A DNA stretch of 64,000 bases from Panaeolus papilionaceus (lineage: Eukaryota > Basidiomycota > Agaricomycetes > Agaricales), in the NCBI GenBank assembly GCA_015501605.1, contig JADNRZ010000006.1, forward strand, positions 2,356,001-2,420,000. Reading direction: 5' to 3'. The translations under genes and the position numbers were made by a program. Positions 38,562-50,889 of the stretch are shown here, piece after piece (the first letter of the stretch is position 1; each line of letters begins with the position of its first letter). Below the pieces are notes generated by a model. It had not been told where the DNA came from, did not search any database, and worked only from the letters and a program-made list of their open reading frames with translations.

Positions 38562-38569
38562 TATATATA
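38562..38569 (+). promoter_or_regulatory. TATA promoter before a 39-codon open frame
   Basis: TATATATA lies 74 bases before the ATG at 38643, with a CT-rich stretch between them, as in a real fungal promoter. The open frame behind it is listed separately. Confidence 0.4.
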
Positions 38570-38642
38570 CTTGGTCAATGCGAGCGGGCCTAAATCACCG
38601 CTGCGCTCTTCCATTCCGTTGCCTTCCATTCATCTTCACTCA

Positions 38643-38762
38643 ATGTTCAACAAAATCAACACCGACATCCTCTCCGCCCTCTTTAAAGCTTTAATGCCCT
38701 CCTTTCTTCAACAACCTTCCTTCTGGTTATCCAACTCACCTGTCCAACCTGTCTTCACTTGA
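38643..38762 (+). CDS. Possible microprotein of 39 residues
   Basis: The frame reads MFNKINTDILSALFKALMPS and ends VQPVFT before TGA at 38760-38762. It follows a well placed TATA box and has a hydrophobic helical first half, but no recognised motif, no signal peptide and no CAAX end. It may instead be the first exon of a spliced gene or chance. Confidence 0.25.
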   Translation: MFNKINTDILSALFKALMPSFLQQPSFWLSNSPVQPVFT

Positions 38763-39649
38763 CGTTACGCCGCGCCCAACGTTCAAACGCCAAGACCCAA
38801 GCCTTATCCTGTCATGTAACCCTCATAGCACCATTAGCCTCAAGACTGGAAATTTTCTTCGTGGAGTATTTTTGATGCGCTTCGCGTCATGTTCGTTACG
38901 TCTCTGACTTTGAGGTGTGGAGGGGGGGCGCGTTGGTGAGCAGGGGGTCTTGGCGTATAGTGTGCGATCGTGCTCCGAGGTTTCGTTCGAGAGAATGAAT
39001 GGGACACGGACGGTGAGGATAAAGACGTCTCTTACTGTAAGTCGGATGATAAGTCTACCGCACAATTGCTGTTCAAGCTAAAGACTCGATTCATTGATTT
39101 CGACATCACTGAGTATCAAGACCTCGGAGTGTGGTCACTTACATATCATCCGGGGGTGAGTCTTCGTCGTCTTATGCGTATGGTGCACTGACAGTAGTCA
39201 GAAGTAGTCGAACCCCACCGCGATGATAGGAAGACATGCACACAGCAGGCTAGTTAATAAGGGTGTTATAATCCTGATAAGAATATTGGTGTGTTCCCGA
39301 GTTCGTTGATCATTTCAAGGAAAGAAAAATGAATTTAAGTATCATTGGACGCCGAAGTCAAGAACAATTCGTACTTCGAGCGAGTTGCAATTGCGAGGTA
39401 TCTGAAGCAGCTCATGACATGGGCCCGTCGTAATCCATCATCGCGCTGATACAGCTACTCTGGCCAATGCGACCATTGCGAACGGGGAAGGAAAGACGAT
39501 GATGAGCCTCACGCCCACAAGCCCCTTTTTTCGCAAATTTGAGCGATTTCTGCAACCCATCGCGAACGCGCCGACGCCACTGTGTCAGGATCGCACCGTC
39601 CCTTAGTGTTGCCGTCGCCGACCTGAACCTTGTTTCTCTTGTCTCAGTA
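38763..39649. other. Intergenic, nothing recognised
   Basis: Short open frames on both strands without recognisable content. Confidence 0.35.
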
Positions 39650-39827
39650 CAGTCGACTCTGTCATAACCGATAGCTGTCATAACCGATAACCTCTAATAT
39701 CCGATAACTTTTGGTGACTCCCAAATTGCCTTCCAAGGCCTAAAACCCGCTGTGATAACCGATAACCTCCCATAACCGATAGCTTTTGGTGACTCCCGAG
39801 ACCTATCGGTTATGACAGAGTCGACTG
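39650..39827. mobile_element. 178-bp MITE with TA target and internal repeats
   Basis: The ends are inverted repeats beginning CAGTCGACTCTGTCATAACC, about 25 bases long, flanked by TA at 39648-39649 and 39828-39829. The word ATAACCGATA recurs several times inside, and TTTTGGTGACTCCC occurs twice. The ends resemble pogo/Tigger-type Tc1/mariner MITEs. It has no coding sequence. Confidence 0.85.
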
Positions 39828-39829
39828 TA

Positions 39830-41039
39830 TTGCTCTCCTAACCATAGCTCTCCGGACCCCACGTATGTGCACCCGAGCGCATCTCGCATCCCTCACCCAG
39901 CTTGCATCTCCACCATCACCCTCACACCTATCCCATCCATCCGCCATCTCGTTCTTGTTTTTGTTTTGTTTTGCTTCTATTCGTCATCCCACCACCGTTC
40001 CGCGCTCATCAACGTTCAACAGTATCATATCATCGACAGCAGGTCTGTTCTCATCAACACCCACGAACCAAAGAAAAAACATCGAATCGTGCCCGGTGTA
40101 CACTAAGCCTCAAACTCGCATCGACAAATATCCAACACAGCGCAAGCTTTTACTAGTACAGCTCCAAACATATCTCCATCTCCATCCCGCTCCTCATTCT
40201 CCCCCGAGCATTTCGCCCTAGGACCCCTCGTCGCGGTTCTCGGTCTGAGTTCCATCATGATCGCCCATCCAGTCTCCGTGTTTGACTCTCATGACCTGGT
40301 CCCTCGCCACATCGACCTCGACGCATATCTCACCCAATGCCGACGACACGACCCACCCAGTTGCTGAAAGCATGACGAGGTCTTGGGCGATGGAACCACA
40401 TTCTACCCCCACATTGTTGACAGCGCACTCACCAATGGCGTGGGTGTGTCCAAGCTCGGGATATCCCCGCTCAATCTCAACAAATACGCGCATGCGTCCA
40501 TCCAGGTCCTCGCCAAGCAGGACGAAAAAAACCTTCTTGATTCACGAGGTCTAACCAGATAGTTAGGTAGGTAAGAATGGGAGAGGGAGAAGGGAACAGC
40601 AACAGTGGTTGGAGCTGTCTCTTCCCTGGGCGAGAGACGAGCGAGGACGGCTGAATCCCCTTTGTTTCTCGCTCTCTCCCCACCTGACACATCTGGGAAT
40701 GTGAATAGGTCACCGTGAAGAGCCGTGAAGGGTTGACAAAAGAGGTGGGTGGGTAAAAAGAAAATTAACAGATGAGAATTAAATGACTATGAATATCACG
40801 AGCGACGAGCGACGAGAAATTACTATCAATGAGAGAATGTAGGATAAAATACGAGAGAGAGAATTGGCTGGACTCTAGAGAAATCGTGTAAGCTGGCAGA
40901 TCCACATGATCAAGAAGGCGGACCTGAACTTCGTCCAGGTTCTTTCACATTGTCGGCGCAGTGCATAAACTAGGAACGCCGCATGTGCTCTTACAGCGCA
41001 CTCCGTGCTGTCAGAGCTATAGGAGACAGCTGATAGACG
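39830..41039. other. Gene-free stretch after the MITE
   Basis: This is C-rich to about 40250 on the plus strand. An open minus-strand frame at 40218-40493 reads somewhat protein-like (VFVEIERGYPELGHTHAIGE) but has no partner exon or known motif. Nothing is called. Confidence 0.35.
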
Positions 41040-41340
41040 AGACGCCTACCCCGTTGAAAAAGCAGCTGGAGCTGTACCTTACAAAGGATCCCCGGGACCG
41101 TTGTGGTCCATCATGCTGAGACGGCTGCTCTAGCCAAGGCGATAATTGTGAATGGAGATAACAAGAAAATAGAGTACGAGTTCATGTATACGATTGGGGT
41201 TTCTGGCAGGTACGAAGACTCGGACTCTCCGGCAAACCTATGTGTCAGTTGTGTCAAGGTCATGGATGGGATGTGGGTTATTGATGGCTCGACATATAGA
41301 CGAGAAAAAATTGTCCTGAGGATTACTTTTTGTTATTGAT
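41040..41340 (+). pseudogene. Relic of an unknown, possibly deaminase-like, gene (copy 2)
   Basis: The plus strand holds TPLKKQLELYLTKDPRDR in one frame and VVVHHAETAALAKAIIV in the next. It continues EYEFMYTIGVSGRYEDSDSP, then NLCVSCVKVM and a stop at 41337. Order and sequence match the relic at 31.2-31.6 kb. The spacing of HAE before CVSC recalls the HxE...CxxC zinc site of cytidine deaminases, but similarity beyond that is weak. The frame break between the first two parts means it is broken or carries an unseen intron. Confidence 0.45.
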
Positions 41341-41466
41341 ACAACGTGAATACAAGCTTTCTAGGGACGAATTTTTCAGGAATCAGCATGATGAAAGTGA
41401 CATCGAAACCCAAATCCGAGGGTTTAAAACTGTATAATGTACTATCAAGGCGAGTGATGGGGCGTT

Positions 41467-42388
41467 TCAAGTACATGTAACTTTCGCAGGCGTCGAAGCG
41501 ACCACAGCCGCCGGCGGTTCTTGTACAACAGGAAGAGTGGCGGTTGGCGTCGTCAATGAAGCTCCAGGGTCATAATGAACGGCAGGGGTCATCGGATAAC
41601 TGTATTGCACAGGATTAGGCATAGCACCCTGCCACTGCCACGGAGGCACGTTCGTCGTGCGAGTCGACAAATCGTGATCAATTCGTCGGGCGGGTGTATT
41701 CCAAATCGGGTTTCCTTGAGCCGCGCGCTTCCTGGACGAATGCAAAAGTGCAGAGAAGTGCGCCAGGCCTAATGATGCGTGTTTATGGAGGCATTTAATA
41801 GGAGCTGGTTAATCTCGGCAGATGGGCATTTAGAGACGTGATGGTTGCACTCAACTGAGCAAGAACATGACGATGCATGGGATGTACAACGGGTATTCTC
41901 CATAATAATTAAGGATGATAGTTTCTATCATACTCAGGACCCACAAGTGAACTATTAAACGACAGGTCAGCGGTCGGACTCTGAGAGATGAGGATGAGGT
42001 CTTGGGCCAATCAAACCGACATAGTATCACGAGTTCGACAACAACATTAAGTCGACCAATAAACCTGAAACGCAGCAAGTACCATGTATTAGTTGACTTG
42101 ATCAATAACGAAAAATTTTCTGCTTACAAAATGGGAAGCATAACCAGCGATATAACGCTTATTACGATTGCGATTACCCATATGTAATGCACTTTGTTGG
42201 TGACGAGGCGAGTCAGGGAGTAGACTGTCATCCCCGCAAATGGCAGACTAGCCACGAAGTTGAAGGCTAGACAAGTGTTGGGTTAGAGCTTTGTCCGTCA
42301 ATATGCATTGAACTTTATGTAAATCGAAACTTTTTCGGAATGTTTTCTTACCCAGAAGTATTTTTCGTGTAAGAGTAAGAGACGCCAT
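41467..42388 (-). CDS. Tetraspan membrane protein, copy D (shortened)
   Basis: The ATG at 42388 gives MASLTLTRKILL. An intron leads to AFNFVASLPFAGMTVYSLTR and a helix (VIAIVISVISLVMLPIL). Then come RFIGRLNVVVELVILC, a third helix (LWVLSMIETIILNYY) and GEYPLYIPCIVMFLLS. The last exon starts GLAHFSALLHSSRKRAAQGN and continues PIWNTPARRID, the family's conserved tail start, ending at 41467. Compared with copies A-C, the loop exon with FDLDC..SGGYCYE and its following helix are shortened or lost. It may be a diverged functional copy or a decaying one. Splicing in the middle is uncertain. Confidence 0.55.
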
Positions 42389-43099
42389 AGGAGTAATAGG
42401 AGGGGGAGTTACAGAGAGGGGGGAGGGGTGAACGAAGTCGAAGTTTTGCTTTTGGTGAACTGTATATAGATAAATCATAAATGTGCTGTACAATTCGCCA
42501 AGCCAGTCATGCCTTTAGTTTGCACCCTCAACGCAAACCTTTCTCAAACGCGTTCGTATCGAGCCAGAGTCAATATAATAGCCAAAAGGCTCGGCAACGT
42601 TATCACGAGCACAGCCCACTATGAATTCAGTGGTAATACAAGAGATCCCTATCATCTCTTAATGAAATCTGTAATCAGTATTGAAGATTGAATGGCAATA
42701 GTGACAGAAAAAACGGAATCCATGGACTTTTTGAGAACTCTTCAAGACGAGTCAGATGAACTTCAATGGCATGAGTCCCTGTTCACTGTAGTTATGATGA
42801 ACTTTGCCTGATCGGACACATTATTAAATGAGAATTGGAGTTAGGGTGAGTTCTCTTACTTTTGAGCAAAGACGGCCCATTTAGTCAGACAGGGACTTCA
42901 CTTATCCAGGATATAGTTTTCAGTATGCGCGCGAGTTCGTTGTGGTATAAACACCATGCGTCCAGGTATTAGCCCTGGTCGATGGATAATATATATAAGT
43001 TTTTCCAGACACTACATGACAATGAAAGGTGCAAATTATAACCCCGCCCGTATAAAAATTAAATAATAAAAGAAAGGAAAAACGACGTCTATCTGTCGA
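42389..43099. other. Intergenic, nothing recognised
   Basis: AT-rich spacer between tetraspan copy D and peroxidase 2. No gene or repeat is seen. Confidence 0.4.
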
Positions 43100-43116
43100 G
43101 CTCCATCGGGAAACGT

Positions 43117-44353
<1,237 letters not shown>

Positions 44354-44434
44354 TGCGATGGTAGAAGAGATGAAAGATAGAGAACTAGAGGACGAACTAG
44401 AGTTCACTGGGGTCTATGCAGCGATGAAACCTTG

Positions 44435-44442
44435 CTTTTATA
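44435..44442 (-). promoter_or_regulatory. TATA box of peroxidase 2
   Basis: TATAAAAG on the minus strand lies about 82 bases before the ATG at 44353. It is the same element as at 61091 in the other arm. Confidence 0.65.
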
Positions 44443-45974
44443 CCGAAACCCTTTCCCTTGATATCATGTATACCTGCATTTTTCACGACGCAAAGTCGAT
44501 AGCTGGGTTCGAAATAGATCATTCCTCACGGGTGGGTCGGACTCTCATGTCGTCGGTGACTGAGGGCGGGTTGTGTAGTTCCATAACGCGCAGGAGTTTC
44601 ACAACATTACTACTGCTTTCACTGGACATAGCCTCCGGGTATAGGAGTATTTCTGGCCATCAATCCAACATTCGCATGATCAGTTGTTTAATCGCGAGAC
44701 TTTCTCGACGACGCACTGCTCGTCCATCTGGTCTATACAGTAACAGTTGTTCATTACCCAGAAAATGTCAAGTTATTTTACATTGAAACGCGATTTTGTA
44801 AGAATTGCCGGACTCGGTAGACGCGCGTCCTTTTATTTCCGGTGAAGCGTGTCTATTATAATCTATTCTTGTTCCCTTTGTGAGAAGTTGAGCATCAAAA
44901 GTGAGGTACCCTTTAGTGTAATTACGGTCGTCCAACAATAAGTCAAAATTTGAAAATAGACTCCTGACAGGTGTTGACGTAACCAGAGCTACCAGTGGTA
45001 ATTCCAGCTGTAACATTTCGATATGTATATTTTTAGTCCCAGCGGAAGCGCGTGGCTGATATGATGATATGGTACCCGACACTCGAGAAGGTTAATATCC
45101 ATCAACGCTTTTTTCATCTTTAGAGCGACAAGCTGGAAGTTTCCCAACACTTATCCCCAACAAAGGATTTCAGAGACTGAAGCTTGGTCGCTGACGACGT
45201 GCAAGTTATTTCGAGGTAGTCCTCTGACTCAAACAAAATGTCCTAGTGATTCTATTTCTACTCATTTGCGTTATGTAAGGAACCCGTGTTCTCGTTCCCA
45301 ACCCGGTTTCGTAAAAGAACCGAGTTAAACCGTGGTGAACATTGACAATGCCTCCGGTGCGGAAGGATGCCTATTACGAGAAACTTGTTGGGGAATGCTG
45401 ATGGCTATTAGCCGTTAGTGAATAAAATGAAGGTGCTGGGGTATTGGTTCCCATGAAAATTAGGTATATTTGTCGAATTCTCACTTGATATTTCACGAGG
45501 TGTCATAAGCGGAGGGCTCATGAGAACCCTGATTATGCATCTGAAAAATTTGTGGTTGGTTGAAAAGTGTTGGATGGGAGAAAGAGCAAGGAATGTGCGT
45601 CAATCAGGGAAGCCTGTCGTCGAACTGACTCAAACAGTCGCGTTTTTTTGTTACAGAAAATGCCAGTAGACTTTATCCTGTCACCTTCAAAAGCAAATGC
45701 CTCGAGACCATGGACGCAGGGGCTAATCGTTCACGTTCGCGTCGATCATCTCCACTGCGGTCTAATCCTATTCAATGTTACCTGGCGCGTTCACGCTGCT
45801 GCGCCTCTATTCATTGATTCTTGGCACACGGATAATGAAAGGAAAGCATTCATTTATAGAGCATCAGTACATAGTAACAGCCCATGAAGTGGTGCAACAG
45901 ACGTAGAATGTAATTAAGATAGTGGGAAGCTGGGATCGTCGAGAAAGAAAAGTGAGTCGGTGAGATACGCGTCC

Positions 45975-46814
45975 TCAAACAAGAAGTGTCATTAGAGTAA
46001 CGGCTAGAGCCATCCCCACTGCACCAATGTTGCTAAATGGCATGAGATGTTGTCCAGCATTCCCAAGTGCTGTTGGATCTGCGAAGAAGGTGTCGGTTAC
46101 GCGTGTAGACGAACTGGCACCTGTTGGAGGAGAGGAGATGGTGGGTGTTGGTCGCGGTGGTCCAACAGTGCTTTGAGGGATAGAGAGGATTGGAGAAGTG
46201 GACGAAACTGGTGGTGGTGGCGGTGGGGGTGGCAAGGGTGTACTAGTTGGTGGTGGCGGTGGTGGTGGCGCACGTGTGGTAGTGGGAGGCGGTCTGGGAG
46301 TGTCTATAACGCGACGGGTGGTGAGAAAACACTCAACAATAACCTACGTCTACACCAATCACTTACTGGGAATAGTTACAGTTCGCGTTGAGGTGGATGT
46401 TCTGGTAGTAGAGCTAGGAGGAGGAGCTGGTCCAGCACAGATAGCGCCGTCCCGACAGCATCCCATAATGCCGTTGCTCCCCATGTCACAGTGAGTCCCT
46501 GGCCTACAGCAGTCACCAGCTGAGAACGAGTGAGAGTGTCAGCAAGCAGCATGAATAATGGCCAAAATTAGACTGAACGCACTCGAACAGCACCTCCATG
46601 CACTAGTGGGGCAGCAAGTGAGAGCACCGCATCTGACCCAGTTACCACAGGTGGACTGTCTCTTGTCGATGAACAATAACCCGCGGATAGCTCTGGATTG
46701 GAACTCAGCGTCGTTCCCTCCAAGAGCGGGTTCTAATTCGTCGGCGGCGGAAGCAAGGGATAAAAGGGAGAGTCCAATGAAGAAGAAGATAGAGAGACGT
46801 CGTAATGCTTCCAT
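45975..46814 (-). CDS. GPI-type cysteine-rich surface protein 3
   Basis: The ATG at 46814 gives a signal peptide (MEALRRLSIFFFIGLSLLSL...), then LEPALGGNDAEFQSRAIRGL and a KRQ processing site. Exon 1 has TCGNWVRCGALTCCPTSAW and RCCS. Exon 2 has GDCCRPGTHCDMGSNGIMGC and CRDGAICAGPAPPPSST. Exon 3 starts TPRPPPTTTRAPPPPPPPTS, a Pro-rich stalk with a P8 run, and ends AVGMALAVTLMTLLV at 45975, a GPI-type tail. It is the twin of the gene at 30278-31137: intron phases, the LGGNDAE segment and the Cys spacing are all shared. Unlike gene 1 at 27.7-29.0 kb it has no sandwich domain. Confidence 0.77.
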
Positions 46815-46883
46815 GTTGAGCTTGGACCGTTGGACGATAGGCAGAAGAATCCTGACGAAAAACCTTGAGGCTCTTCGCGCCGC

Positions 46884-46890
46884 CTTTATA
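46884..46890 (-). promoter_or_regulatory. TATA box of GPI-type gene 3
   Basis: The minus strand reads TATAAAGG about 70 bases before the ATG at 46814. Confidence 0.55.
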
Positions 46891-47731
46891 TGGTTGAATT
46901 CAACAATGTTTCATGACTGATGTCCTGAGTTCTCTCAAAGTTTGAACCCTGAATCACGCTTTGACGTGCAGTTGTAAGTGAAAAGTGGCGTCCATCATGT
47001 AGAGGGTGTGCTAAATATCCGGGATATCAGGATGGAGGATGATAGGGATCGACTTTTGAATAAACCTCAACTGACATGTGTAACGCCAAGACAATTTGAA
47101 TGAACATGGTGCTGTGATTTGGTTCCGCAGATGAACCAATTAGGTTGCGAGGGTGAATGGTAGGGACGGCGGTGGTAGTGAGCATATATGTAGATTTGAG
47201 GTTGAAGCTTAATATTGAAAGACAGACCAGAGAAATGCATAACCTTGAGACTGAGAATACATCGATGTTGCGTGGTGAGGATGGCCAGGTCGACGTAGCA
47301 GGGAGGAGTCAACCGCAATAAGCCGAGGGCTACTGATCCAAGCAACCACAAAGTTCAAACACGAACACCTATCTGCATGCAACAACCTTGTTCACTGGAC
47401 ATCGGGTTAACTGGGGATTAACTCTTAATTGTGAAGCATGTGTCTAATTAAAGGATAATGATAGATTGTATTAATCGCTTTCTGAATATGTGCGATCAAA
47501 AGCACTAACAGCGATCTTGCGTCTACAATACACATTCTACAATTGGTGCCCGCCGACCACATTGCCTTCCTGCATATTCATTCAAAAGGCGGTGTATTCG
47601 ATTTGTGGAGTCCAATACTGCGTGGTTCTCGGACTTTGTGTGACGATTTATTACAATTGAACGAAAATTTCAATTTATTCAAATTATTGTCATTGATTCA
47701 TGGACATCTGGGCAAATTGAAGTCTTGGACA
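46891..47731. other. Intergenic, nothing recognised
   Basis: About 840 bases up to the transposon. An open frame at 47543-47770 runs across the transposon edge and is not believed. Confidence 0.35.
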
Positions 47732-47733
47732 TA

Positions 47734-48709
47734 CAGTGTCCCACCGTCATATGATACACCAAATAATTAAATTTAAATTTTTCGAACGACGTACAAACAT
47801 ATATTAAAAAAACAAAGAGGAAACGAAAAATACAAGTGCTACGAGTGTCTTTATAAAAAAACTAAGAAAAATACTGCGAATTGAGGTCAGGAGGAGGCAA
47901 AAGGCGTTGGGGGGGCATATGATGGCAATCACTATGCTATGATACACCAGGTAAATGGAAACCCAGTGAGTCAATCACTCTCCCCTCTCCTTCTCCTGCA
48001 GCACCTTGCCTTGAAGAACTCATTGTGCAACCCAGTTCCGGAGCATAGTGTGAGAAATCGGAATACTTAGACCAGTTTCGACAAGAAATTCCTTTTGGAC
48101 AACATCACAAACCGTGCAGTAGCCCATAGGAGGAGGGCAATATTTGATGCACATGCTCTGTTTCTGCTCTGCTTTATAGAGCAGTATGGCACAATTCATG
48201 AGAAGATCATGAAGCTCATTAGAAGATAGATGTGTATAGGGTGAGGGGATGCATTTTTGACTGGGAGGCATCATGCCTATGTACATAGTATTGACAATGT
48301 ATTTATACACAGTTCTTTCCTATGTACTAAAAATAACACCCATTTGTTACGGATATAACATGTCATCCAGTACGCTTTGGAGCATGAAATTACATTCAAT
48401 TGAGAGCTCTCATTTATAGCTTTCAATTGGTATATAGAGCGTAGCACATTGTGAAGTACCCTTTCTTCAGCAGAGGAAAACATTTTCAAAATGCTCGAAA
48501 AGGTCACCTGAACTGAGCATCATATGCTCTTTATCTCACCACAGCAGAGCTATCTGACCTCCCTTAAAGCATATTTATATTGACACTATCTATACATACA
48601 AAACGCGTGCTCATGTGTATTTGCGCGCTCCGGAATGCGGATGCGCGTCGGTGTTTAATGTCGATGTGTATCACAGCGTAGTGGTGTATCATATGACGGT
48701 GGGACACTG
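47734..48709. mobile_element. 976-bp Tc1/mariner-type transposon, defective
   Basis: The ends are inverted repeats: CAGTGTCCCACCGTCATATG plus about seven more bases on the left, and the exact reverse complement on the right. TA at 47732-47733 and 48710-48711 is the target duplication. The interior has remnants of a minus-strand frame. The length is too short for a full transposase plus ends, so it depends on a related element in trans. Confidence 0.85.
48020..48507 (-). pseudogene. Transposase-like fragment inside the 976-bp element
   Basis: Two overlapping minus-strand frames (48507-48277 and 48310-48020) lie in the element. The second ends VETGLSIPISHTMLRNWVAQ, which resembles the helix-turn-helix N-terminal part of fungal Tc1/mariner transposases, where a VxxExGxPxSHxTL-type pattern is common. 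No DDE catalytic part is present. The assignment rests on this pattern and on the TA-flanked ends. Confidence 0.45.
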
Positions 48710-48711
48710 TA

Positions 48712-49138
48712 ACCTTGTTTGTGAAGGTGTGAACTTGAATGCGCGCCCTGTCCACGTTGTTTTCTGGTCTGACTAGGGGAGACCAAACACAGCCCCTGCG
48801 TTATGGCTGCATGTGGGATAAGGGAATGCGTTTATACTCAATTTGGGGAATACTCCCAATCATGAGTAGCCGGATAGTCCGAAATGCCCATTTACGTCAC
48901 GCGTCAAGGTCGAGGATACCCACATCGAACAATACTCACAGAAGGACAAGCCTAATCGGCGGAAGCTGGGTGTATGATTCGAGTGAATCTAAACGACAAA
49001 TGCATGATACACATACTACATGTTACATATGGGCTAGTATATTTGAGACCTGTGGGCTATTGAATTCGGAATGGGGCGTTGCTGGGTCAGTGAATCAGAC
49101 CTCCTGGCCACAATTCGGTTTCTCCGAGTCATGCTCTC
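48712..49138. other. Intergenic, nothing recognised
   Basis: Spacer between the transposon and the first crystallin-like gene. Confidence 0.35.
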
Positions 49139-49480
49139 CTACAAGCAGTCTACCCAAAGACTGGAGACCTTGTCGTTGTTAGCGCTTGAAATCGCGGATA
49201 CTTCCCAGTCCTCAGCCGAGTTTCCGAGGACGTTGCCGCTGCAGTTACTGTCTTCGAAGAGTTTCATGCTGCAACTGTTATCGGAGCCACGGTGCCACTT
49301 GAAGCTGGACATGCGATCGTTGTTGATAACGAGATTGGTGCATTGGTCGTTGACACTCCCATCTCCGGAGCGGTAGATGATGAGGTCGCCAGAGTAGTTC
49401 ACGTCGGCCCATCCGGTGAACTCCCAAGCAGAAGCGGTGGCCGCGAGGGTGGCAAGAATGATGTTGGTGGAGAACTTCAT
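49139..49480 (-). CDS. Small secreted crystallin-like protein 1
   Basis: This is an intronless CDS of 113 residues. The signal peptide is MKFSTNIILATLAATASA and the mature protein starts WEFTGWADVNYSGDLIIYRS. Four cysteines and repeated aromatic/Gly positions (SSFKWHRGSDNSCSMKLFED, then VSSLWVDCL) resemble a single beta-gamma-crystallin-like Greek-key domain, as found in many fungal small secreted proteins. The function is unknown; such folds often bind calcium or give stability outside the cell. It is related to the proteins at 50.5 and 52.3 kb, and its C-terminus (NNDKVSSLW) is closest to the relic at 53.4 kb. A TATAAAGG lies about 160 bases upstream. Confidence 0.78.
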   Translation of the reverse strand: MKFSTNIILATLAATASAWEFTGWADVNYSGDLIIYRSGDGSVNDQCTNLVINNDRMSSFKWHRGSDNSCSMKLFEDSNCSGNVLGNSAEDWEVSAISSANNDKVSSLWVDCL

Positions 49481-50547
49481 TGTGACTGTTGGAGTATAGG
49501 ATAGAAAGTTAGCTACGGGCCAATATCTCAGTCAAATCATGAGAGCACTGACAATTGCTAAATGTGAGAAGGCTAGATGGGTTGTTGTCGAAAGAAGACT
49601 ACGAATGACCTGAGGTTGGGTATCGATTCGAGAGGCCCTTTATACATTTTTGAGGATACCCGACAGTCAACTCGGTTGAGCGCGTTCACCAGGATGTGTC
49701 GTGGGCCCAGAGTGAACCATCGGTGTGTAGATTGTGCAGATAAGCATCAAAATGCAGGCATTCATGCGCAGTGTACACCATACTACGAATGGCTAGAGCA
49801 TACCCTGTTGCACACTTTAATGAATAGATATTAATTGGGAATAAGGAAATTACGAGGAGCATATGCTGGTAGTACCGACGCATACCCACTAATTTCGAAG
49901 CCTAGAAGCCGCAGTAGCGATTCGTATCAAGGTTGCAGTGGAGCTGAATCGAATAATGACTCATTGGCAAAACGAAGACACCCTGTCCAATATTGAGTAA
50001 GGTAGAGAAATGATTCATCGAGGCTAACTTATATGGCGACTCTGAACATTTTATACTACCCAACTCTCAGTGTGTGCGAGTAGGAGTCAGCCTTTGGAAG
50101 GTCGGTCAAACTGCCTGTCGGAATTACCCAGATGCTTTAGGGCTGGTTCCGAATGCTCCACAGTGTTGTTCGGTTAAATGGTTATATGAATAACTAGAAC
50201 AGCCTTCCCCGTGGGCAGGCCTACAGTGTGCAAGATACTCAGGGAAAGATGCGTATCCTATCCACGCATGCTTGTGAGCGAGCATTCAGTGACATACTTC
50301 TGGAGGATCCTAGTGCATGATTGGGGCCCGTATCAAGGGCCGCGCGGCGCTAAATGAGAGAACGAGTTGTGCCAAGTGATGGCAATTGGCCATCGGCTTG
50401 AGCTATGACGGATCGACGACAGCAAGAAATGCACAACAACTAATACTAATATATCATGAATACATCTGCTTAATACAATTTGTTTTTGTAATTTTATGAG
50501 AAATTAACGAAAAGTCGTTTACATGTGATCTCGACATCATGACTTCT
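49481..50547. other. Intergenic, nothing recognised
   Basis: This contains the promoter of crystallin-like gene 1 (TATAAAGG on the minus strand near 49640) and unrecognised sequence. Confidence 0.4.
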
Positions 50548-50889
50548 TTAGATGCAATCGACCCAGAGGCTGGAAGCCTTGTTGTCGTGGGCACTGGAAA
50601 TGGCTGCGACGTTCCAGTCACCTGTGGTACTGGCAATGACCGTGCCCTTGCAGCCGTGGCCGTCGAAGATCTTCATGCTGCAGAAGATGTTGGTCCCACG
50701 GTCCCACTTGAAGCTCGACAAGCGATTGTCGTTGGCAACGATATCGGTGCACTGGTTGTTGACGAGGCCGTTACCGGAGCGGGAGATGACGAGGTCTCCG
50801 GAGTAGTTCTGGTTGGCCCAGCCTTTGAAGGACCATGCGTTGGCGCTGGCGGCAAGGGCAGCGATGATGAAGCTGGTAGTGAATTGCAT
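50548..50889 (-). CDS. Small secreted crystallin-like protein 2
   Basis: 113 residues in one open frame. The signal peptide is MQFTTSFIIAALAASANA, then WSFKGWANQNYSGDLVISRS. Four Cys occur (NNQCTDI, FCSMKIF, HGCKG and the final VDCI). The protein sequence is identical to that of the plus-strand gene at 52335-52676, and the DNA differs by only a few silent bases, while the leaders upstream are clearly diverged. The leader has TATA-like ATAAAAG at about 51016-51022 and the words CAGTCAACATTCGACA shared with the other copy. It is probably exported and folds as a compact beta domain; the role is unknown. Confidence 0.8.
   Translation of the reverse strand: MQFTTSFIIAALAASANAWSFKGWANQNYSGDLVISRSGNGLVNNQCTDIVANDNRLSSFKWDRGTNIFCSMKIFDGHGCKGTVIASTTGDWNVAAISSAHDNKASSLWVDCI

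Noticed and set aside
40218..40493. Minus-strand frame with some protein-like look
   Set aside because: No known motif, no partner exon, and it lies in a biased region. It was left out rather than guessed.
47543..47770. 75-codon plus-strand frame before the 976-bp element
   Set aside because: It runs across the transposon's terminal repeat, so its end is inside mobile DNA, and it has no recognised content.
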